5,269 nt of DNA from Chloroflexota bacterium (GTDB taxonomy: Bacteria > Chloroflexota > Anaerolineae > Anaerolineales > UBA4823): contig JAGDMX010000223.1 in NCBI GenBank assembly GCA_017860725.1, positions 1 to 5,269 of the forward strand. The letters run 5' to 3'. The translations under genes were made by a program, and so were the position numbers. The stretch's first letter is position 1; each line of letters opens with the position of its first letter. This document shows positions 1 to 5,269 of this stretch, in pieces. Under the pieces are notes generated by a model. That model made no database searches and was not told the origin of the DNA. It was given only the letters and a program-made list of their open reading frames with translations.

Positions 1-1270
1 CCACCCCCAGAAAGCAAGCCATCGAAAGCCAGAACTCCCAGCGCTCGATGCGATATAACCGGCGCAGGTCTTGGACCTCAAACAATCCGAGTGCCGAGGT
101 GATCACCACCGCCGCCAGGGCAGTACTAGGCAGGTCTTTCAGCAGGCTAGGCGCAAAAACCAGCAGCAAGGCGATAACAACCGCCCCGGTGACTCCGGTG
201 AGCTGGGTTTTGGAACCCGCCGCTTCGGCGACCGGCGTTCGCGAAGCGCTGCTGCTGATCGAAAACCCCTGGAAGAAACCCGCCGCCACATTTGCCGCAC
301 CCAAGCCGATCATCTCTTGATTCGGGTTGACGCTCTCGCCGCTCCTGGCGGCCAGGCTGCGCGACAGCACACTGGTATCGGCAAATGACACTACCGCGAT
401 GGCAATCGCTCCCACCAACAGAGGTCCGATATCCTGCAAGCCAATCCGGGGAATAGTAAAAGCTGGCAAACCCTGTGGCAGCTCGCCGATCACTGCCACC
501 CCAGCCGTATTAGCCAGGTCGAATGCCGCTGTAACCACCGTTGCTCCCACCACCGCCACCAGCACGGTCGGGAAACGCTTGAAGCGGTTGAAGATCAAGA
601 TAAACCCCAGGGTAGAAGCCCCCAAAACCAGGGTTACCCAGTTGGTGTTGCCAGCAAATACGCCTTGAACAAAAGCCGCCGTTTCTGCCAGCAAGCCATC
701 GCCTTCGACTGAAAAGCCAAACAGCTTGGGGAGCTGGCTTATCAGCACAATCAAGGCGATGCCATTCATATACCCATAGCGGATCGGCTTGGAAAGTAGC
801 TCGGTGATGAATCCCAGGCGGGCGATGCCAGCCAGGATGCACAGCAAGCCTGTGAATATCGCCAGCATACCCGCCAGGGCGACCGTGCGGGCGGGATCGC
901 CGGCTGCCAGTGGTAAGATCACTGCTGCAATCATCGCTGCCAACGAAGAATCCGGTCCCAGCACCAGGATGCGGCTGGGTCCGAAGATGGCATAGGCGAT
1001 CAGTGGCACGATCGTGGCATACAGGCCATAAATCGCCGGCAAGCCGGCTGCCTCGGCGTAGCCCATGCCCACCGGAACCAGCACCGCCGTGAGCACAATA
1101 CCGGCTACCAGGTCGCTGCGCAGCCAGCTCAGGCGGTAGTGCCGCAGCACATACAGGCCGGGCAGCCATTTCCAAACGCTGCCCTGATCGGCGACAGAAG
1201 CCGGGCGCTCAATCCGTCCTGCTTCGGCAGGGATTTTACGCACAGGATCCGATTGGGGCTCATTTCCCAT
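1..1270 (-). CDS. SulP-family (SLC26-type) anion transporter, C-terminus cut by window edge
   Basis: An open frame of 423 codons runs from the ATG at 1270 to the left edge with no stop. The product is a polytopic inner-membrane transporter of the SulP/SLC26 family, whose members move sulfate, bicarbonate or dicarboxylates by proton- or sodium-coupled transport or exchange. Residues 79-100 fit the SulP signature (AIYGLYAT, then a YAIFGPSR end). Further family blocks are VPVGMGYAEAAGLP (65-78), SKPIRYGYMNG (160-170), SFADTS (295-300), NQEMIGLGAANVAAGFFQG (317-335) and SASRTPV (341-347). About a dozen hydrophobic segments follow a hydrophilic N-terminus of some 50 residues. Family members are usually about 500-600 residues and end in a cytoplasmic STAS domain. 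That part, if present, lies outside the window. The start is 7 bp after the ABC permease stop, so translation is probably coupled. Substrate cannot be read from the sequence; sulfate is only the family default. Confidence 0.93.
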   Translation of the reverse strand, partial: MGNEPQSDPVRKIPAEAGRIERPASVADQGSVWKWLPGLYVLRHYRLSWLRSDLVAGIVLTAVLVPVGMGYAEAAGLPAIYGLYATIVPLIAYAIFGPSRILVLGPDSSLAAMIAAVILPLAAGDPARTVALAGMLAIFTGLLCILAGIARLGFITELLSKPIRYGYMNGIALIVLISQLPKLFGFSVEGDGLLAETAAFVQGVFAGNTNWVTLVLGASTLGFILIFNRFKRFPTVLVAVVGATVVTAAFDLANTAGVAVIGELPQGLPAFTIPRIGLQDIGPLLVGAIAIAVVSFADTSVLSRSLAARSGESVNPNQEMIGLGAANVAAGFFQGFSISSSASRTPVAEAAGSKTQLTGVTGAVVIALLLVFAPSLLKDLPSTALAAVVITSALGLFEVQDLRRLYRIERWEFWLSMACFLGV

Positions 1271-1273
1271 AAT

Positions 1274-1285
1274 CACCCTACTCCC
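1274..1285 (-). promoter_or_regulatory. Ribosome binding region of the SulP gene
   Basis: On the minus strand this reads GGGAG, then TAGGGTG, before the ATG at 1270. GGGAG is ten bases from the start and AGGGTG three bases, so neither spacing is ideal. The region overlaps the permease stop codon TAG (1280-1278), consistent with translational coupling or re-initiation. Confidence 0.5.
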
Positions 1286-2021
1286 AACGGAACAACCTGG
1301 CAGATAGCAATCCGCAAATCAGCAGAATCACGCCCAGCACCAGGATCGAAGGCCACAGCTCGCTGGCGGGCAAGCCGAACCACAAGCCGCGTAACAGGCG
1401 CACCACGTAAGTTAGGGGTAGAAACTTAGAGATGTTCTGCATTGACTCCGGCAAGATCTCCAGCGGCATACCCGCCCCCGATAAGAACACCATCGGGTAG
1501 AGCAGCACCAATCCAACGACATTAGCCACCCGGGCAGTCGGCGCCAGGCTGGCGATCAGGTAGCCGATGCTGAACATCGCCAGGCTGGAATAGATCACCC
1601 CCAGGATCAACGGGATCACCTGTCCTTCAAAGCGCACCCGGTACAGCAGCCAGCCAAGCAGCACCACAAACGACATTCCCAACAGAGTCATCCCCAGGTT
1701 GGTGATCAGGTCCCCGCTGATGAACGACATCGGCTTGAGTGGTGTGACCTTCAAACGGCGCAGCACTCCCATTTCGCGATAACTGCACATCGTAATCGGG
1801 ATGTTCATCAGCCCGACTGTCGTCAGGATTAATGCGGTATAGCCCGGCATGGAGATATCCATCGTTCCATAGCCGCCGAACAGATCGGTTGGCTCGTTGC
1901 CGTAGATCGATCCAAACAGCAGCACCAGGATGATAGGAAAAGCCAGGGTGAAAAATGTGCCGATTGGCTCCCGCAAAAACAGCTTGAAATCAATGATCGT
2001 CAGGGTCTTAATCGCATTCAT
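1278..2021 (-). CDS. ABC-2 type transporter permease (DrrB-like exporter membrane subunit)
   Basis: A 247-residue membrane protein, typical in length for a one-domain ABC-2 permease. It has six hydrophobic segments at about 22-40, 59-79, 103-127, 135-159, 166-184 and 223-243. Between the second and third lies the cytoplasmic segment REMGVLRRLKVTPLKP (82-97), matching the ABC-2 signature in which an E/M-G-x-L-x-x-L-x-V-[ST]-P core couples to the ATPase. The long fifth/sixth loop (PLEILPESMQNISKFLPLTYVVRLLRG) is also typical of this class. The protein should dimerise and pair with the ATPase encoded just upstream, whose stop codon is 4 bp before this start, forming an exporter in the cytoplasmic membrane. 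Homologous systems export antibiotics, lipids or polysaccharides. The substrate here is not shown by the sequence. The ATG at 2021 is well placed behind GGGAG. Confidence 0.93.
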   Translation of the reverse strand: MNAIKTLTIIDFKLFLREPIGTFFTLAFPIILVLLFGSIYGNEPTDLFGGYGTMDISMPGYTALILTTVGLMNIPITMCSYREMGVLRRLKVTPLKPMSFISGDLITNLGMTLLGMSFVVLLGWLLYRVRFEGQVIPLILGVIYSSLAMFSIGYLIASLAPTARVANVVGLVLLYPMVFLSGAGMPLEILPESMQNISKFLPLTYVVRLLRGLWFGLPASELWPSILVLGVILLICGLLSARLFRWE

Positions 2022-2025
2022 GGCA

Positions 2026-2940
2026 TTACTCCCGCATCTCCCGCCCGGTCAGCTTCAAAAAAACGTCCTCTAAATTGGCTTGCTCGGTGCGCAGGTCGAC
2101 CAGGTCAACTCCCTCGTCTTCCAGCGCCACTACCACCGAGCTGGCAAAGCGCCTCCCCTGCCCATACACGATCACGCGGCTCCCGCTGCGCTCCACCCGG
2201 CTGACGGCCGGTAGCCCATCCAGCGAAGGCAGCGCCTGCTCTTCCGGCAGGGTGAAAACCAGCCGTTTTTCCACCCCCAGCCCACCGACCAGCGCTTCGG
2301 GTGTATCCAGTGCCACCACCTTGCCATGATCCAGGATCAGCACCCGGTCGCACAGCCGCTCGGCTTCCTCCATAAAGTGCGTGGTCAGGAAGATGGTCGC
2401 TCCCCCCTGGCGGATCTCCTGCACCAGCCCCCACATGCTGCGTCGCGCCTGCGGATCCAGCCCGGTGGTCAGCTCATCGAAAAACACCAGCTCAGGCTTG
2501 TTGAGCAGTGCCATGCAGATAAACAGCCGTTGTTGTTGGCCGCCCGAGAGCTTGGCATAGGGGGCATTTAGCTTGTCCTCCAATCCTAAACGCTTCAGCA
2601 GCTCCTTGCCGTCCGCCTGCTGCCGGTAAAACGAGCCGAACAATTCCAAAGCTTCGACTACACGCAACCTGGGTGGCAGAGCGGATTGCTGTAGCTGGAC
2701 GCCGACCCTCTCCGCCAGCTCCTCACGCGACTGCGTCGGATCCATCCCCAGTACGCGCGCGCTGCCGCTATCCGCCTTGCGCAGTCCTTCAATGATCTCG
2801 ATCGTCGTCGTTTTCCCGGCCCCGTTCGGGCCGACCATCCCAAAGATCTCGCCGGAGTAAACCTCGAAAGACACATCATCGACCGCTTTCAGGTCCTCGT
2901 AAGATTTTTGCAGGTGTTCCACCTGGACAATTGGCTGCAT
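2026..2940 (-). CDS. ABC exporter ATP-binding protein (DrrA/CcmA-like)
   Basis: A 304-residue ATPase with all the catalytic elements of an ABC nucleotide-binding domain in order: Walker A GPNGAGKTT (37-45), Q-loop around VQLQQS (81-86), signature LSGGQQQR (131-138), Walker B LVFFDE (151-156) with catalytic Glu156, D-loop at GLDP (160-163) and the H-loop His188 in TTHFMEEAE. Walker B is followed by ELTTGLDPQARR, where Leu replaces the more usual Pro after Glu; this variant is known in the multidrug branch and should not affect activity. After about residue 220 comes the accessory C-terminal region of drug-exporter ATPases, ending in ANLEDVFLKLTGRE (288-301), the DrrA/CcmA-type tail. It powers transport through the ABC-2 permease 4 bp downstream. 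The ATG at 2940 sits four bases from a strong GGGAGGG ribosome site. The operon position and tail support an efflux role; the substrate is unknown. Confidence 0.95.
   Translation of the reverse strand: MQPIVQVEHLQKSYEDLKAVDDVSFEVYSGEIFGMVGPNGAGKTTTIEIIEGLRKADSGSARVLGMDPTQSREELAERVGVQLQQSALPPRLRVVEALELFGSFYRQQADGKELLKRLGLEDKLNAPYAKLSGGQQQRLFICMALLNKPELVFFDELTTGLDPQARRSMWGLVQEIRQGGATIFLTTHFMEEAERLCDRVLILDHGKVVALDTPEALVGGLGVEKRLVFTLPEEQALPSLDGLPAVSRVERSGSRVIVYGQGRRFASSVVVALEDEGVDLVDLRTEQANLEDVFLKLTGREMRE
2029..2033 (-). promoter_or_regulatory. Ribosome binding site of the ABC permease
   Basis: GGGAG on the minus strand, seven bases before the ATG at 2021. It lies inside the last codons of the ATPase gene, just before its TAA stop at 2028-2026, so the permease site is within coding sequence and translation of the pair is likely coupled. 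Confidence 0.65.
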
Positions 2941-2944
2941 ACGG

Positions 2945-2951
2945 CCCTCCC
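2945..2951 (-). promoter_or_regulatory. Ribosome binding site of the ABC ATPase
   Basis: Read on the minus strand this is GGGAGGG, four bases before the ATG at 2940. It is the strongest Shine-Dalgarno match in the window and fixes that start. It lies in the 36-bp gap after the methyltransferase stop, so the ATPase can be translated independently of the upstream gene. Confidence 0.75.
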
Positions 2952-2976
2952 ATCAAATCTCAGTGTCGGCTACCGG

Positions 2977-3873
2977 TCATTTCGGCGATGCACACACCAA
3001 ACGAAAACTCCCGGTCATCTTCCCAATCAACAATCCGTTCTCATCCAATAGATATTTTTGTTCAATTGCTTGATGATCCATATGAGCAATCATTCTAAGA
3101 TTTCTTTCCGCCAATAACGATTCAATTTCTCCAGGCTTGACGGAGAACAATAGCGCTTCATTCTCATGATGTTCTTTCATTGATTCCATTAATTCTTTGG
3201 CACCAAAATAGTCATCCATATTTTCTTCTGTCACTGAGATTGTATAGTCGAAAGCAATCACACTTTCCCGGTGTGAACGGCTGGCAAAGCCTAATGTTTT
3301 ATCGACTGCCTCACAATCCAGGTAATAACTGACCCCTTCCCAAAGAAATAGTGTCCGTTCTTGGTATTGACATCCTGCCTTCTCCAAAACATCGCTGAGC
3401 GACTCAGTAATAAAGTTGATTGGGACGAAGTGGACTTCGACCGGAATGTTGATCTGCGCGGCTTTCAAACACTTGAGTTTCCGGTTCTGCGTAGATAGGG
3501 CATCCAATTCATATATTTTTGTACTCCGGTTTGACTCTGCAAAGCGATAAGCCCTTGAATCATATCCGGCGCCCAGCAGCACGATTTGTGGGATTTGGTT
3601 CTTTAAGGCTTCCATAAAGAGCCCATCGAAGAAAGCCGTTCTGGCAATTATGAACTCTGTGACTCCCGGCATAAAAGCAGCTAATTTATTTTTCGTGTTT
3701 TCCCTTACCTTTTTGAATCTCAGGAAAAACCTATAGGAAGCGGGAAGAAATATTTCGGCTAGATAGTCCGGTCCAAATTTATCGTTATGATATTCTTTAT
3801 GCGCGATCGCTCTTCGCAATGCAGCAAATAGAGCTGTCTCCGATGGAATTTGTTCAATTGTCTTTTCATTCAT
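2977..3873 (-). CDS. SAM-dependent O-methyltransferase, leucine carboxyl methyltransferase (Ppm1/TcmP) family
   Basis: A 298-residue cytoplasmic enzyme predicted to transfer a methyl group from S-adenosylmethionine to a carboxyl or hydroxyl group. Visible family blocks are FGPDYLAEIFLP (33-44), PGVTEFIIARTAFFD (69-83), the SAM-binding motif I IVLLGAGYDSRAYR (97-110), YELDAL (121-126), whose acidic residues should bind the SAM ribose, and LFLWEGVSYYL (175-185), the E-G-V-x-x-Y-L block of this fold. Length is normal for the family (about 270-310), so the gene looks intact. Bacterial relatives include the tetracenomycin O-methyltransferase TcmP and the TIGR00027-type enzymes common in actinobacteria; most have no known substrate. 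Its composition is about 41% GC, well below the adjoining genes, which suggests recent acquisition. It ends 36 bp before the ABC ATPase, with no terminator visible, so it may be co-transcribed with the exporter. A role in modifying an exported metabolite is inference. The ATG at 3873 follows GGGAG at nine bases. Confidence 0.88.
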   Translation of the reverse strand: MNEKTIEQIPSETALFAALRRAIAHKEYHNDKFGPDYLAEIFLPASYRFFLRFKKVRENTKNKLAAFMPGVTEFIIARTAFFDGLFMEALKNQIPQIVLLGAGYDSRAYRFAESNRSTKIYELDALSTQNRKLKCLKAAQINIPVEVHFVPINFITESLSDVLEKAGCQYQERTLFLWEGVSYYLDCEAVDKTLGFASRSHRESVIAFDYTISVTEENMDDYFGAKELMESMKEHHENEALLFSVKPGEIESLLAERNLRMIAHMDHQAIEQKYLLDENGLLIGKMTGSFRLVCASPK

Positions 3874-3879
3874 TAATAC

Positions 3880-3995
3880 AATCTCCCAATCCCTTATCTA
3901 CACGAGAGCTGCCATTTTGAGATTACACTCACCCGATTGGCTAATTTCCTGCTGTAAGCACGCTCCATATTTATTATAGGATGGATTAGGAGATA
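3880..3995. repeat. Imperfect inverted repeat in the divergent leaders (13-bp arms)
   Basis: The arm at 3983-3995 reads GGATTAGGAGATA on the plus strand. The arm at 3880-3892 reads GGATTGGGAGATT on the minus strand, giving 11 matches of 13. The arms face each other across about 90 bp and each contains a Shine-Dalgarno-like core (AGGAG or GGGAG). They may be a shared operator, or simply two purine-rich ribosome sites that resemble each other by chance. Confidence 0.4.
3883..3887 (-). promoter_or_regulatory. Ribosome binding site of the methyltransferase
   Basis: GGGAG on the minus strand, nine bases before the ATG at 3873. It supports that start over the out-of-frame ATG at 3869. It lies inside one arm of the inverted repeat shared with the divergent leader. 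Confidence 0.6.
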
Positions 3996-4001
3996 TGCCC
4001 G
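3973..4001 (-). promoter_or_regulatory. Candidate promoter for the methyltransferase-exporter operon
   Basis: The minus strand carries a perfect TATAAT at 3978-3973. Seventeen bases upstream is CGGGCA (4001-3996), which matches only three of six positions of TTGACA, so the -35 box is weak. Initiation here would give a leader of roughly 90 bases before the methyltransferase start. The AT-rich context and the position ahead of a divergent gene make it plausible. The plus strand has an overlapping TATTAT (3972-3977) that could serve the lipoprotein gene, but without a recognisable -35 box. Confidence 0.3.
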
Positions 4002-4085
4002 CCAACTTTGCTAATGCCTGGTAAAAATGCAGCTTTCATGATTAAATTGCGCCTTGCAACTATCCAAAGATTGAAGAGTGTATGT

Positions 4086-5269
4086 ATGCCATCGACGAAC
4101 AATGTGATCGTTTCGGCTGCCCTGCTGGTAGCCCTTGTCCTGACGGTCGCGTGCGGCTCTACGGCAGATGCGCCGTTACCGACTTCGACAGCACTAACTG
4201 CGTCCGGCGCACCAACCGCTGAACCCACACCGCTGCCCCCGCGGCCGGACCAGTCGGCGCTGCTTACCGCTCACCCCTGGCAGTGGGTCGCCTTCACCAG
4301 CCCGATCGAGCAGTACACGATCGACTACCCGCAAGACTATCTGCTGACCTTCAACTCCGATGGGACTGTGAACATTAAGTCCGACTGCAACAGTGCCGGC
4401 GGCACCTACACCGTCGACGGCAGCAGCCTCACGATTGAAGTAGGACCGATGACCCTGGTCGCCTGCTCAGAAGACTCTCGCAGCGATGAATTAATAAAGT
4501 ACCTGGGATTTACCGTCGATTACTTCTTCCAGGCTGATAATTTATTCATCGACCTGTATGCTGACGGCGGGACACTGGAATTTGCACCTGCCGGAGTAGC
4601 TGCCGGCCCACCCACCCAATCCAGCGACACAGCGGCACTGGTGGAGACCCTGGGGAACCTGAGTTACACGGGTATCTTTCCCGATCAGCCCATTACGTTG
4701 ATCGACGGATTTTACTACTACGAAGATGGCAGCTCTGCCAAACCTTACGTGCGCCTGATCGGTCACGGGATCGCCCTGGGCGACCTGAACGGGGACGGAG
4801 CGCAGGATGCCATCGTTCTGCTGGAAGACCAAAGCAGCGGCACCGGACGTTTTGTCTATCTGGCGGCTGTGCTGGATGCCCTGGGGAACGCTACCCCAAC
4901 CGATGCCCTGATGATCGGCGACCGAATTGCTGTCAAATCGATGGCTATCGATGGCCTGCAGGTGATTGCCGACCTGATCGCCCAAGGCCCAGGCGACCCG
5001 GCATGTTGTCCCGGCTGGAACGTACGCAAGCTCTTTGCCCTGCAAGACGGTCGCCTGGTGGAACGCAGCAGCGAGAATCTGAGCGAAGTCTCGCTCGACG
5101 ATCTCAACGGCACCAGCTGGCGGCTTGTTGATCTGAACAGCCTGGACCAGGAGCCGCCCCTGCCGGGAACTGAGATCACCTTGCAAATTGCCGGTGACCA
5201 GATCAGTGGATTCGCCGGCTGCAATCAGTATAACAGCACCGTCACCAGCCAGGCTAACTCCCCGCAGGC
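4086..5269 (+). CDS. Secreted lipoprotein with META (HslJ-like) domains and a DLNGDG/CCPG middle domain; C-terminus cut by window edge
   Basis: An open frame reads to the right edge (394 codons from 4086). The N-terminus has a hydrophobic stretch ending in lipobox LTVAC (19-23) followed by Gly, so Cys23 should be lipidated and the protein anchored outside the cytoplasmic membrane. A Thr/Pro/Ala-rich linker (24-55) follows. Residues about 64-168 form a META domain, with FNSDGTVNIKSDCN, GGTYTVDGSSLTI and MTLVAC as in HslJ. The middle part (about 198-335) has the calcium-loop-like DLNGDGAQD (233-241), VYLAAVLD, IGDR and GPGDPACCPGW (301-311). A second META domain opens at LNGTSWRLVDL (340-350), with GFAGCNQYNS at 375-384. 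META domains occur in stress and envelope proteins; no enzymatic role is known. In-frame ATGs at 4014 and 4038 are alternatives: 4038 would add a positively charged n-region (K, R, R, K), but those codons are AT-rich, unlike the gene, and lack a Shine-Dalgarno site. At 4086, GAAGAG lies seven bases upstream. Confidence 0.85.
   Translation, partial: MPSTNNVIVSAALLVALVLTVACGSTADAPLPTSTALTASGAPTAEPTPLPPRPDQSALLTAHPWQWVAFTSPIEQYTIDYPQDYLLTFNSDGTVNIKSDCNSAGGTYTVDGSSLTIEVGPMTLVACSEDSRSDELIKYLGFTVDYFFQADNLFIDLYADGGTLEFAPAGVAAGPPTQSSDTAALVETLGNLSYTGIFPDQPITLIDGFYYYEDGSSAKPYVRLIGHGIALGDLNGDGAQDAIVLLEDQSSGTGRFVYLAAVLDALGNATPTDALMIGDRIAVKSMAIDGLQVIADLIAQGPGDPACCPGWNVRKLFALQDGRLVERSSENLSEVSLDDLNGTSWRLVDLNSLDQEPPLPGTEITLQIAGDQISGFAGCNQYNSTVTSQANSPQ

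Larger units (their letters stand above)
3874..4085. other. Divergent AT-rich intergenic region
   Basis: The 212 bp between the methyltransferase start and the chosen lipoprotein start hold no convincing gene. They contain the candidate minus-strand promoter, the 13-bp inverted repeat arms, and an AGGAG (3988-3992) followed two bases later by an ATG (3995) that opens only nine codons (MPANFANAW, stop at 4022-4024). In-frame lipoprotein starts at 4014 and 4038 also lie here. The last 65 bases are about 37% GC, like the methyltransferase and unlike the lipoprotein body. Confidence 0.6.

Noticed and set aside
48..668. Three plus-strand open frames (48-320, 71-388, 327-668)
   Set aside because: They are antisense to the SulP coding frame. 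Their Ala/Thr/Arg-rich translations match no recognisable family, and they lack ribosome sites.
510..1175. A 221-codon minus-strand open frame overlapping the SulP region
   Set aside because: It lies in another frame of the SulP gene, shows no family motifs and has low-complexity Gly/Arg-rich translation. The SulP frame carries unmistakable family blocks over the same bases.
2470..2478. Leu instead of Pro after the Walker B glutamate (DELTTGLDP) as a sign of a degenerate ATPase
   Set aside because: All catalytic residues are intact, and I recall DELTTGLDP as a regular variant in drug-exporter ATPases, so it is not evidence of inactivation.
2105..2879. Other-frame open frames within the ATPase gene (2105-2434 and 2658-2879 minus, 2326-2571 plus)
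   Set aside because: The ATPase frame contains every ABC motif continuously from 2940 to 2026, so there is no frameshift and these are shadows.
2941..2976. Possible terminator between the methyltransferase and the ATPase
   Set aside because: The 36 bp contain only a 3-bp stem possibility (CGG/CCG) and no U-run, so there is no support for an intrinsic terminator.
3986..4228. An 80-codon minus-strand open frame across the intergenic region and lipoprotein start
   Set aside because: It overlaps the signal-peptide coding region in antisense and has no recognisable domain. Its start lies within GC-rich lipoprotein coding sequence.
4542..5224. Two minus-strand open frames (4542-5186 and 4856-5224)
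   Set aside because: They are antisense shadows of the GC-rich lipoprotein gene. The plus frame has lipobox, META and DLNGDG motifs, while these show none.

Overview
The window holds a four-gene run on the minus strand and one incomplete gene on the plus strand, facing away from each other across about 210 bp. Most genes are GC-rich (roughly 60% in the lines I counted) with tight, Shine-Dalgarno-led junctions, which fits a free-living bacterium. The plus-strand lipoprotein has a Thr/Pro/Ala-rich linker, META domains and a middle segment with DLNGDG and a Cys-Cys-Pro motif. I associate this architecture with Chloroflexota (Anaerolineae-like) genomes. That assignment is an inference from memory of family style, not a database result.

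Minus strand, in order of transcription (right to left): a SAM-dependent O-methyltransferase of the Ppm1/LCM/TcmP type (2977-3873); an ABC ATPase of the DrrA/CcmA type (2026-2940); its ABC-2 type permease (1278-2021); and a SulP-family anion transporter that runs off the left edge (1-1270). Gaps are 36, 4 and 7 bp. The last three genes are clearly arranged as a co-transcribed unit, and the methyltransferase may be part of it or may read into it. The ATPase and permease together make a plausible drug or small-molecule exporter. The SulP gene encodes a separate secondary transporter.

The methyltransferase stands out by composition: about 41% GC in five 60-base lines I counted, against about 55-72% in lines sampled from its neighbours. 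The AT-rich stretch continues through the intergenic region to about 4085, where the GC-rich lipoprotein coding begins. This looks like an acquired segment of about 1.1 kb placed in front of the transporter genes.

Plus strand: a secreted lipoprotein (from 4086, cut by the right edge) with a lipobox, a linker, a META (HslJ-like) domain, a middle DLNGDG/CCPG domain, and the start of a second META domain.

I see no RNA genes, CRISPR arrays, insertion sequences or convincing terminators. The most noteworthy points are the AT-rich methyltransferase upstream of an exporter, the imperfect inverted repeat shared by the two divergent leaders, the SulP gene translationally close to an ABC-2 exporter, and the composite lipoprotein architecture. 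None by itself demonstrates a new system.
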